Assembly (NCBI GenBank): GCA_017999075.1 | Contig: JAGOBX010000182.1 | Span: forward strand, 1 to 7,034 | From: Candidatus Babelota bacterium | Lineage (GTDB): Bacteria > JAGOBX01 | Length of the DNA: 7,034 nt | Reading direction: 5' to 3' | Shown: positions 1 to 6,905 of the stretch, piece after piece | How the letters are laid out: each line of letters starts with the position of its first letter | Numbering within the stretch: position 1 is the stretch's first letter | Translations under genes and position numbers: made by a program | The notes under the pieces: model-generated | Told to the model about the DNA's origin: nothing | The model's database searches: none | The model's input: the letters and a program-made list of their open reading frames with translations, nothing else

Positions 1-340
1 GAAACCATTGAGATTCCGGTCTTAACTGTAAAGTTTTATCGTCTATCCATCTGTATTCTCCAGATTGTTTGAAATCGGTTATAATATATTTTGAAGGATT
101 ATCTTCAGAACAAGGCGCTTCTTTTTTTTGAGAAACTCTGAAAAATATTGTTACAGGATCATATTCTCGTAAAAATTTTTCAGGTAAAACTGTTACATCT
201 GATTTTGAAATAAATTTGATGTTATGATCTGCGGGGATAAAATCATAAGGTTTTCCTGATAATAGTGCGGGATTAATAAAGTTATAGAAAATCAAAAAAA
301 GAAATATAAGCATAATCATAAAAAATATATTTTTTTTCAT
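1..340 (-). CDS. N-terminal fragment of an exported protein, probably alpha-2-macroglobulin-like (runs off the left edge)
   Basis: Reading the minus strand from the ATG at 340-338 gives 113 uninterrupted codons to the window edge, so the 3' end is missing. The start is supported by a good ribosome binding site (AGGAGA, plus-strand 348-353) seven bases upstream. Residues 1-28 are a lysine-led, strongly hydrophobic segment (MKKNIFFMIMLIFLFLIF...), which is a Sec signal peptide or an uncleaved membrane anchor. No lipobox cysteine is visible, unlike the lipoprotein alpha-2-macroglobulins of many bacteria. Residues 30-75 look like a beta-rich extracytoplasmic region. Residues 96-107 (RWIDDKTLQLRP, followed by an E-x-x-W) resemble the 'RW-x-D-x-x-TL-x-x-P' motif near the start of bacterial alpha-2-macroglobulins and of related Ig-like domains. 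Those large periplasmic proteins trap proteases and often pair with a PBP1C-type transglycosylase, but no such neighbour is visible here. The open frame and start are secure. The family call is an inference from one motif; another secreted Ig-like-domain protein is possible. Confidence 0.55.
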   Translation of the reverse strand, partial: MKKNIFFMIMLIFLFLIFYNFINPALLSGKPYDFIPADHNIKFISKSDVTVLPEKFLREYDPVTIFFRVSQKKEAPCSEDNPSKYIITDFKQSGEYRWIDDKTLQLRPESQWF

Positions 341-460
341 TGAGCGTTCTCCTTTCCTATGAATTTATATGCATACAATGAAGATAATAAAAATAATTGG
401 ATTTTCGCTGATTTTATTTTTTTATAATTTATTTAATAACCATATAACTTAAATAAAAAA

Positions 461-475
461 AATTCAATATGAATT
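461..475. repeat. 15-bp palindrome upstream of deoA, possible operator
   Basis: AATTCA-ATA-TGAATT is a perfect 6-bp inverted repeat around a 3-base centre. Its right end overlaps the proposed -35 element of the deoA promoter by two bases, which is where a repressor could act. Short palindromes arise easily by chance in DNA this AT-rich, so the operator role is speculative. Confidence 0.25.
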
Positions 476-501
476 GATTTTTAAATGAAAATAATTATAA
501 T
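474..501 (+). promoter_or_regulatory. Candidate sigma-70-type promoter for deoA
   Basis: TTGATT at 474-479 (four of six matches to TTGACA) is followed after a 16-base spacer by a perfect TATAAT at 496-501. Transcription would start near 508, leaving a leader of about 100 bases before deoA. The -10 match is exact, but TATAAT is not rare in such AT-rich sequence. The call rests on the pairing and position, not on any expression data. Confidence 0.4.
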
Positions 502-580
502 TTATATATGTAATGATTTAGTTTAAAATTTTGGGGCCGATTATTTTATAATTTATGTTGATAAAAATAATTTTTCCGGA

Positions 581-599
581 TGTCCCCCGGCAGGAGGCA
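581..599 (+). promoter_or_regulatory. Possible hairpin occluding the deoA ribosome binding site
   Basis: The ribosome binding site AGGAGG sits at 592-597, ten bases before the ATG. The preceding TGTCCCC (581-587) can pair with GGAGGCA (593-599) around a five-base loop. The stem has five Watson-Crick pairs, one G-U pair and one C/A mismatch. This would cover most of the Shine-Dalgarno sequence. It is the most GC-rich patch of an otherwise A/T leader. The pairing is read directly from the bases; a regulatory role is inferred. Confidence 0.3.
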
Positions 600-607
600 A
601 ATTTATT

Positions 608-1948
608 ATGACTGCATATGATATTATTTTAAAAAAAAGAAACGGCGGAGTTTTGACAGACGATGAGATTAAATTTATAATTACCGGATTTACTAAAAAT
701 GATATAAAAGATTATCAGATTACCGCATTTTTGATGGCTGTGTGGTTTAATAAAATGAATGGTAGAGAACGTGCAGTTTTAACGGAATGTATGCTCAATT
801 CCGGTAAAAAAATTGATTTGTCCAGTATAAAAAAAATAAAAGTAGATAAACACAGTACCGGTGGGGTTGGCGATGGGGTATCTTTATCTTTAGCTCCTAT
901 TGTTGCTGCTAACGGGATACCTGTTCCTATGATGTCAGGCAGAGGACTCGGACATACAGGAGGAACTCTTGATAAACTTGAATCAATCCCCGGTTTTTCT
1001 GTTGAATTGACTCAACAGAAAATTATTGATATATTGCAAAATGTCGGAGTTTTGATAATGGGACAAACTGACGATATAGTTCCTGCTGACAAAAAAATGT
1101 ATGCACTGCGCGATGTTACTGCAACTGTAGATTCAATAGATCTGATTTCAGCAAGTATAATGAGCAAAAAACTCGCTGAAGGAATGGATGCACTGCTGCT
1201 TGATGTAAAAACAGGCAAAGGAGCCTTCATGCAGAAATATGAAGATTCAGTGGCTTTGGCAAAATCAATGATAGAAATAGGAGAAAATCTTGGCAAAAAA
1301 ATGGTTGCGCTTATTACAGATATGAATCAGCCTCTTGGAAGAGCAGTGGGAAATTCTCTTGAAATAATTCAATCAATAGAGATTTTGAAGGGAAATGGAC
1401 CTGAAGATATAACTAAACTTGTGAAATTTGAGTCAGCATATATGATAATGCTTGGAGGGTTAGCTGAAAACTTGGAAGAAGCTCTTGAAAAAGTTGAGAA
1501 AGTCATAAAAAACGGGAAAGCTCTTGAAGTTTATGGAAAAATGATTGCAGCTCAAAATGGCAACCCGGAAGTTATTAACGATTATGCATTGTTTCCTCAA
1601 ACAAGAGAAATGATCGAAGTAAGAAGTAGAGAAACAGGATATATTTCTGAAATAGATGCTATGGGAGTAGGGATATCAACTTTGATTTTGGGAGCAGGAA
1701 GAGAAACAAAAGAATCTGTAATTGATTATGCTGTTGGAGCTGTTTTGAAAAAAAAAGTGGGAGATTTTGTGAATAAAGGCGATTTGCTGGCTGAATTTTA
1801 TGTGAACAATAAATCAAGATGGGAAGATGCTCAATTAAAATTTTTGAACAGTTACAGTTTTTCAAAAGAAAAACCTGAAATACCTCCGCTGATATGTTCG
1901 GTGGTGGATATTAATTCCGTAAAAAAATTAAATATTCCGAGAGGTTAA
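608..1948 (+). CDS. deoA: Thymidine phosphorylase (pyrimidine-nucleoside phosphorylase family)
   Basis: This cytoplasmic enzyme splits thymidine and deoxyuridine with phosphate into free base and 2-deoxyribose-1-phosphate, for nucleoside salvage and use of the sugar as carbon. The 446 residues match the family length (about 430-440). Visible landmarks are the phosphate-binding KHSTGGVGD (81-89), the family signature SGRGLGHTGGTLDKLE (110-125), YALRD (165-169), SIMSKK (183-188), KTGKGAF (201-207), and a C-terminal domain from about 340 (RETGYISEIDAMGVG). Active-site positions line up with E. coli DeoA at a constant offset of three: H82, R168, S183 and K187, plus M108, L114 and F207 lining the base pocket. 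As I recall, uridine-accepting Pdp enzymes carry lysine where M108 sits, so thymidine specificity is favoured. The ATG start has an AGGAGG ten bases upstream. No other deo genes (deoC, deoB, deoD) are visible, so it appears to be a single-gene unit here. Family assignment is very secure; substrate preference is an inference. Confidence 0.95.
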   Translation: MTAYDIILKKRNGGVLTDDEIKFIITGFTKNDIKDYQITAFLMAVWFNKMNGRERAVLTECMLNSGKKIDLSSIKKIKVDKHSTGGVGDGVSLSLAPIVAANGIPVPMMSGRGLGHTGGTLDKLESIPGFSVELTQQKIIDILQNVGVLIMGQTDDIVPADKKMYALRDVTATVDSIDLISASIMSKKLAEGMDALLLDVKTGKGAFMQKYEDSVALAKSMIEIGENLGKKMVALITDMNQPLGRAVGNSLEIIQSIEILKGNGPEDITKLVKFESAYMIMLGGLAENLEEALEKVEKVIKNGKALEVYGKMIAAQNGNPEVINDYALFPQTREMIEVRSRETGYISEIDAMGVGISTLILGAGRETKESVIDYAVGAVLKKKVGDFVNKGDLLAEFYVNNKSRWEDAQLKFLNSYSFSKEKPEIPPLICSVVDINSVKKLNIPRG

Positions 1949-1959
1949 AACAATATAAG

Positions 1960-2040
1960 TTTTTTTGTTCAAAAAAAAATATATATCGTGATTTTTAATA
2001 AATCCGATAAAAATAAAATGTTTTTTGTTTGTAAAAAAAA
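1960..2040. repeat. Pair of A/T-only inverted repeats between deoA and comM
   Basis: T7-GTTC-A9 (1960-1979) and T6-GTTTGT-A8 (2021-2040) are two similar T-tract/A-tract inverted repeats about 60 bases apart in the 148-base gap after deoA. Each could form a weak A-U stem. Neither is a classical GC-rich hairpin followed by a T-tract, so a terminator call is not justified, although some transcription-ending or DNA-bending role is possible. No gene and no clear comM promoter is visible in this gap. Confidence 0.25.
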
Positions 2041-2096
2041 TATTTAAAACCCAAAATTAGTTTTGTGTAGAATTTAGTTAGGGAGATTTTTCAATA

Positions 2097-3632
2097 TTGC
2101 TGTCTAAAACTTTCAGCGGTTTAATTGATGGTATTAGCGGAGTTATAATAACTATTGAAGCAGATGTTTCAAAAGGTCTGCCGTATTTTAATATAATAGG
2201 TGTTGCTGATACTTCAGTTAAAGAAAGTAAAGATAGAATACGATCGGCTATTCTGAATAGCCAGCTTCCGTTTCCTGAAGCTAAAATTACTTTGAATCTT
2301 GCTCCTGCTTCAATTAGAAAAGAAGGAGCCTCATTTGATCTGGGCAGCGCTATAGCAATTTTATCATCTGGCGAATTTATAGAAAATTTAAATATTGAAA
2401 AATATTTTTTTATAGGCGAACTTTTATTGTCAGGCGAGATAAAACCTGTTCCTGGAGTTATGCCTCTTACTTTAAGCGCATTAGAAAATAAGTTTGAATA
2501 TGTTATAGTTCCTGAAGAAAATAAATATGAGGCAGGAATTATTACAGGTATAAAAGTAATTCCAGTCAAAACATTATATCAGGCAGTCCAGTTTTTAAAC
2601 GGCAGACTCGAAATTGTACCGTTTTCAGTAAACCGCGAAGAAATTGACGATGTGAAATATCAATATGATTTTTCAGAAATAGTAGGTCAGAATCTTGCCA
2701 GGCGTGGACTTGAAATCGCTTCTGCCGGAGGACATAATATTTTAATGGTTGGTCCGCCTGGAACAGGTAAAACTTTAATGGCAAAAACTTTTCCTTCAAT
2801 ATTGCCTGATATGACTTTTGAAGAAGCTTTTGAAACCACTAAAATCCATTCTATTGCAGGGTTGATATCTTCAGGAGTTTCTTTGATTAAACAGCGTCCA
2901 TTCAGAAATCCTCATCATACAGTAAGTACAGTTTCCTTAATAGGCGGCGGCCAGAACTCAAAACCTGGTGAAGTCAGTTTAGCTCATAACGGAGTTTTAT
3001 TTTTAGATGAATTTCCCGAATTCAAAAGAAGTGCATTAGAAGTTTTAAGGCAGCCTCTTGAAGACGGAGTTGTAACTGTAAGCCGCATAAAAGCAGTTTA
3101 TACATATCCATCAAAATTAATTCTTGTTGCAGCTATGAACCCATGCCCGTGCGGATATTTAAACCATCCTGAAAAAAATTGTTCATGCAGTCATTTTTCA
3201 ATTGAAAAATATTTATCCAAATTGTCAGGACCATTGCTTGACAGAATAGATATTCATATTGAAGTGCTTCCTGTAAACAAACGCGAATTGCTGGATAATA
3301 AAAAAAATAAAAATGCTGAATCTTCAAAAACAATAAAAAATAGAGTTCAAACCGCGAGAAATATTCAAAATGAAAGATTTAAAAATACAGGAATTTATTG
3401 TAATGCGTATATGAACAAACAGCAACTGAAAAAATTTTGCTCATTAACTGATGAACAAAATGAACTTCTTGTTGAAACTATAGAAAAATTCAAATTATCA
3501 GCGCGATCTTATGATAAAATTTTAAAATTAAGCAGAACTATAGCTGACCTTGAAGGCAAAGATAAAATTGACGATGATCATTTGATTGAAGCAGTTTCAT
3601 TTAGAACTTTAGACAAAAATAAATGGTTTTAA
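2097..3632 (+). CDS. comM: YifB/ComM family Mg chelatase-like AAA+ ATPase (branch-migration helicase)
   Basis: ComM is a hexameric AAA+ helicase that in transformable bacteria speeds branch migration while incoming single-stranded DNA is integrated. It is also widespread in bacteria not known to be competent. The 511 residues match the family length. An N-terminal ChlI-type domain with a Lon-protease-like fold spans about 1-165, including NLAPASIRKEG (67-77). The Mg-chelatase-type AAA+ core carries Walker A GPPGTGKT (219-226), the family motif NPHHT (271-275), Walker B LFLDE (301-305) and a putative arginine finger R383 in LLDRID. Four cysteines (C350, C352, C362, C364) form the family's CxC...CxC zinc-binding pair. 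The C-terminal Mg-chelatase domain includes SARSYDKILKLSRTIADL (468-485). The start is TTG, chosen because it gives the usual family N-terminus (ML-x-K) and has AGGGAG eleven bases upstream. All catalytic motifs are intact. No competence genes adjoin it, so a role in transformation is not shown by context. kup follows after 62 bases. Confidence 0.94.
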   Translation: MLSKTFSGLIDGISGVIITIEADVSKGLPYFNIIGVADTSVKESKDRIRSAILNSQLPFPEAKITLNLAPASIRKEGASFDLGSAIAILSSGEFIENLNIEKYFFIGELLLSGEIKPVPGVMPLTLSALENKFEYVIVPEENKYEAGIITGIKVIPVKTLYQAVQFLNGRLEIVPFSVNREEIDDVKYQYDFSEIVGQNLARRGLEIASAGGHNILMVGPPGTGKTLMAKTFPSILPDMTFEEAFETTKIHSIAGLISSGVSLIKQRPFRNPHHTVSTVSLIGGGQNSKPGEVSLAHNGVLFLDEFPEFKRSALEVLRQPLEDGVVTVSRIKAVYTYPSKLILVAAMNPCPCGYLNHPEKNCSCSHFSIEKYLSKLSGPLLDRIDIHIEVLPVNKRELLDNKKNKNAESSKTIKNRVQTARNIQNERFKNTGIYCNAYMNKQQLKKFCSLTDEQNELLVETIEKFKLSARSYDKILKLSRTIADLEGKDKIDDDHLIEAVSFRTLDKNKWF

Positions 3633-3694
3633 TTTATTATTATATGACTTTGGGAAATACTAAATATGAAATTATTTAAAAAACAGGATATTTT

Positions 3695-5515
3695 ATGTCT
3701 TTAAAGAAAAATTATGAAGAAATAATTAAATCTCTGGGTTTGGTTTTTGGAGATATAGGGACAAGTCCGATTTATACTTTAACTGTTATATTTATGCTTA
3801 TTAAACCAACTCCCTATAATGTTTACGGAATTTTATCGCTTATTATATGGACTCTGTTTTTGCTTGTTATGGTAGAATATGCGTGGCTTGCAATGAGTCT
3901 CGGCAAGCATGGAGAAGGAGGAACTATAGTTTTAAAGGAAATTTTAGTTTCTCTTTTAAAGTCATCAAGACAAGTGGTTTTTGTTACAATACTGACAATT
4001 ATAGGAATTTCACTTTTAATAGGAGACGGAGTAATTACACCGGCTATAAGTATACTGAGCGCAGTTGAAGGGTTATTGATTATACCCGGCCTTGAAAATT
4101 TTAAACAGGAATTTTTAATACTTATTGCTGCATTTATAGCGTTTTTATTATTTGCATTTCAGAATCATGGAACTGATAAGGTGGCAAAATTTTTTGGACC
4201 GATAATGGCTTTATGGTTTTTTGTATTAGGAGTTATGGGATTAATTTGCATAGTTGAGGAATCTTCGGTTTTAAGATCATTTAACCCTTATTATGCTTAT
4301 AATTTTTTAATAGAAAATAAACTCACAGGTTTTTTTATTTTATCAGAAGTTATTCTTTGCGCTACAGGAGGAGAAGCTCTTTATGCTGATATGGGACATC
4401 TTGGAAGAAAACCCATACTTTATGCGTGGTACATAGTTTTTGTGTCTCTTATATTGAATTATCTTGGACAGGGTTCTTTTCTTTTACAATATCCTGAATC
4501 TAAAAATATTCTTTTCAGCATGTTTTATAAGCACGCTTCATTTTTATATATTCCATTTTTATTTATAAGCATTATTGCGACTATAATTGCTTCTCAAGCT
4601 ATGATTAGCGGAATGTTTTCTGTTGTATATCAGGGAATAACAACAAGAATTATGCCTCCTCTTAAAATATGTTTTACTTCTGAAAAAATGAGATCACAGA
4701 TTTATATCAGTTCGATAAACTGGTTTACATTATTTTTTGTTATTTTAATAATGATAATTTTTAAATCATCAAGTAATCTCGCTGCAGCCTACGGACTTGC
4801 TGTTTCAGGAACTATGGCGATTACCGGAATAATGATGACATGGATATTTTATTTGAAAAAAAAATATTTTATTACATCTGTTTCTATTATTGTTACTGTA
4901 ATTAATTTTGTTTTTTTATTGTCAAATTCTTATAAAATACCCCATGGCGGTTATTGGTCAATTATTATTGCCTTATTTCCTGCTACAATAATTTTAATTT
5001 ATATTACAGGTCAGAGAAAAATGCATAATTTATTGAAACCTTCCGTATTGGTTGATTTTATAAACAAATTTAAAAAGTTTTATGTAAATAATCCTAAAAT
5101 TAATGGTACAGCTTTATTTTTTGTAAGAGACAGGCATACGATACCTCCATTTATAATCAAAACGATGTTTCATAACGGAATAATATATGAAAACAATATT
5201 TTTGTTTTGATAAAACGAAAAAATGATGCGTTCGGAGTAGAAAGCGGATTTGTGGAAGAACATTCAGAACTTGCAGAAGGATTGAAATATTTTGATATTA
5301 AAATAGGATATATGGAAATAGTAAATATCGAAAAATTGCTTGTTAAAGCCGGGATAGACGGGAAAGTTATTTTTTATTGTATAGAAGATATAATAACTCA
5401 TAATTTTATTTGGAAAATATATTCCATTATCAAAAAAATTACTCCGACTTTTATTCAGTTTTATGATTTACCTACTAATAAACTTCAGGGCATAATTATA
5501 AAGGTTACAATGTGA
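3695..5515 (+). CDS. kup: Kup-type low-affinity potassium transporter
   Basis: Kup proteins are inner-membrane K+/H+ symporters of the KUP/HAK/KT family that import potassium. The 606 residues fit the usual length (about 620). Family motifs run in order: GDIGTSPIY (19-27) in the first membrane helix, GEGGT (73-77), GDGVITPAISILSAVEG (110-126), GGEALYADMGHLGRKP (225-240), YLGQG (256-260), IASQAMISG (298-306) and SSNLAAAYGLAVSGTMAIT (359-377). About twelve hydrophobic helices span residues 10-438, followed by a cytoplasmic C-terminal domain (about 440-606), as expected. D20 and E227 correspond to acidic residues reported as important in E. coli Kup (D23, E229). The ATG has a modest AGGA six bases upstream. 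comM ends 62 bases before it and creD begins 43 bases after it, with no visible terminator, so co-transcription is plausible. No truncation or missing motif is seen. A K+-responsive riboswitch is not evident in the short upstream gap. Confidence 0.95.
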   Translation: MSLKKNYEEIIKSLGLVFGDIGTSPIYTLTVIFMLIKPTPYNVYGILSLIIWTLFLLVMVEYAWLAMSLGKHGEGGTIVLKEILVSLLKSSRQVVFVTILTIIGISLLIGDGVITPAISILSAVEGLLIIPGLENFKQEFLILIAAFIAFLLFAFQNHGTDKVAKFFGPIMALWFFVLGVMGLICIVEESSVLRSFNPYYAYNFLIENKLTGFFILSEVILCATGGEALYADMGHLGRKPILYAWYIVFVSLILNYLGQGSFLLQYPESKNILFSMFYKHASFLYIPFLFISIIATIIASQAMISGMFSVVYQGITTRIMPPLKICFTSEKMRSQIYISSINWFTLFFVILIMIIFKSSSNLAAAYGLAVSGTMAITGIMMTWIFYLKKKYFITSVSIIVTVINFVFLLSNSYKIPHGGYWSIIIALFPATIILIYITGQRKMHNLLKPSVLVDFINKFKKFYVNNPKINGTALFFVRDRHTIPPFIIKTMFHNGIIYENNIFVLIKRKNDAFGVESGFVEEHSELAEGLKYFDIKIGYMEIVNIEKLLVKAGIDGKVIFYCIEDIITHNFIWKIYSIIKKITPTFIQFYDLPTNKLQGIIIKVTM

Positions 5516-5558
5516 GTTTAACTATTATAAATTAATAATAAATTGGAGAATATAAATC

Positions 5559-6905
5559 ATGGAAAAATTATCTTTTTTTGAAAAATTGAATTATAGAATC
5601 AGAAATTCTATTACGATAAAATTAATTGTAATAGGGATATTATTTTTGATCATGCTGATACCTGTATCAATGATTCAGTCTTTGATACGTGAAAGGGAAT
5701 ATAGGCGCGCAGATACGATTCAGGAGGTTAGTTCAAAATGGGGAAACGAGCAAACAATTACAGGACCTATTTTATCTATACCGTACAAATCATATTACAA
5801 GGAAAACAATAATGATAAATTAATTACGTTTATAAAATATGCTCATTTTTTACCTGATGATTTGAATATATCCGGAAAGATAAATCCTGAATTAAGATAT
5901 CGCGGTATTTATGAAGTAGTTGTTTACAAATCGGATATGAAATTTTCCGGAAAATTTTCGGCTCCTGATTTTTCGGATTGGAATATTGAAGAGAAAGATA
6001 TTTTATGGAATGATGCTTTTGTTTCAATAGGAATATCCGATATGAGAGGAATAGAAGATTATATTAATATGAAATGGAATAATGAAATATTATCTTTCAA
6101 TCCAGGAATAGAAACTAAAGATATTATTTCGTCTGGAATAAGTTGCAGGTATCCTGTAAAAGATAAAAAAATGATTTATGAATTTTCTTTGGATATTAAA
6201 TTGAATGGTAGTCAAAAACTTTATTATACTCCGTTGGGCAGAGAAACATTTGTTAAAATTAGTTCAAACTGGACTACTCCGAGTTTTGATGGAGCTTACT
6301 TGCCTGATAACAGAAAAATTACAGAAAAAGATTTTGAAGCAGAATGGAAAATCCTGCATTTAAATAGAAATTATCCTCAAAAATGGCTTAATAATTCTTT
6401 TAACGTTAATGATTCTGAATTTGGAGTTAAACTTTTAATCGCAGTGGATCAATATAAAAAAAGTATGAGATCAGCCAAATATGCTTCAATGTTCATATCT
6501 TTGACTTTTTTAATGTTTTTCTTTGTCGAAGTTATGAATAAGAAAAAAATTCATCCGATCCAATATATTCTTGTCGGACTTGCATTATGTATATTTTTTA
6601 CATTACTATTGTCGATTTCAGAACATATTAATTTTGATTTATCTTATCTGATATCAAGTTTAATTATAGTTTTTGTTATTACAGGTTATGCAAAGACTAT
6701 TTTCCAAAAAAATAAATTAATTGTATTGCTGGCTGGTATTTTAGTGATACTTTACGGATTTATTTATACGGTTCTGCAGCTGGAAGATTATGCGTTATTG
6801 CTGGGGAGTTTTGGATTATTGATAATTATTTCATTATTGATGTATTTTTCGAGAAAAATTAATTGGTACGATTTGGAATTAGAAGTCAACAATGAAGAAA
6901 AATAA
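5559..6905 (+). CDS. creD: CreD family inner-membrane protein
   Basis: CreD is an inner-membrane protein of uncertain biochemical function. In E. coli it is controlled by the CreBC two-component system, and in several Gram-negative bacteria it affects envelope integrity and beta-lactam response. The 448 residues match E. coli CreD (about 450). The family architecture is clear: a first membrane helix at 20-42 leading into [20 protein letters not shown] (43-62) and GPILSIPY (69-76), a large periplasmic domain to about 305 with the conserved [14 protein letters not shown] (296-309), then about five closely spaced helices (308-326, 333-352, 360-380, 386-406, 409-430) with the conserved [10 protein letters not shown] (408-417) and NWYD (435-438) at the end. 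GGAGA at 5545-5549 lies nine bases before the ATG. No creB or creC is present in the window, so it looks like an orphan CreD behind kup. The last bases of the gene abut a sharp change to GC-rich foreign-looking sequence, but the reading frame and stop codon look normal for the family. Confidence 0.93.
   Translation: MEKLSFFEKLNYRIRNSITIKLIVIGILFLIMLIPVSMIQSLIREREYRRADTIQEVSSKWGNEQTITGPILSIPYKSYYKENNNDKLITFIKYAHFLPDDLNISGKINPELRYRGIYEVVVYKSDMKFSGKFSAPDFSDWNIEEKDILWNDAFVSIGISDMRGIEDYINMKWNNEILSFNPGIETKDIISSGISCRYPVKDKKMIYEFSLDIKLNGSQKLYYTPLGRETFVKISSNWTTPSFDGAYLPDNRKITEKDFEAEWKILHLNRNYPQKWLNNSFNVNDSEFGVKLLIAVDQYKKSMRSAKYASMFISLTFLMFFFVEVMNKKKIHPIQYILVGLALCIFFTLLLSISEHINFDLSYLISSLIIVFVITGYAKTIFQKNKLIVLLAGILVILYGFIYTVLQLEDYALLLGSFGLLIIISLLMYFSRKINWYDLELEVNNEEK

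Larger units (their letters stand above)
341..607. other. Divergent intergenic region, very AT-rich
   Basis: These 267 bases separate the minus-strand exported-protein gene from deoA, so the region should carry promoters for both directions. A plausible plus-strand promoter lies at 474-501. I found no convincing -35/-10 pair for the minus-strand gene, because there are too many A/T-only hexamers to choose from. The only GC-rich patches are around 533-539 and 576-598, the second next to the deoA ribosome binding site. Two tiny ATG frames (359-427 and 485-526) lack ribosome binding sites and are not called as genes. Confidence 0.6.

Noticed and set aside
359-427. 22-codon plus-strand ATG frame in the divergent intergenic region
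   Set aside because: It has no ribosome binding site and is expected by chance in AT-rich DNA.
485-526. 13-codon plus-strand frame (MKIIIIYICNDLV)
   Set aside because: It spans the proposed -10 element, has no ribosome binding site, and consists mainly of A/T codons.
1012-1296. 94-residue minus-strand open frame inside deoA
   Set aside because: It lies wholly within a well-supported gene on the other strand, has a serine/isoleucine-rich antisense composition, and matches no family I recognise.
1749-1757. Nine-A run inside deoA as a possible programmed slippage site
   Set aside because: Runs of A of this length recur (for example 4856-4864 in kup) and simply encode lysines in an AT-rich genome; both frames are intact through the run.
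2041-2096. Possible comM promoter (TAGAAT at 2068-2073)
   Set aside because: No acceptable -35 lies 16-18 bases upstream, and the implied start would fall on the ribosome binding site.
2078-2569. 163-residue minus-strand open frame inside comM
   Set aside because: It is the antisense shadow of the conserved ComM N-terminal domain and shows no recognisable protein motif.
3847-4068. 73-residue plus-strand frame inside kup
   Set aside because: It is an out-of-frame reading of the conserved Kup membrane core with low-complexity composition.
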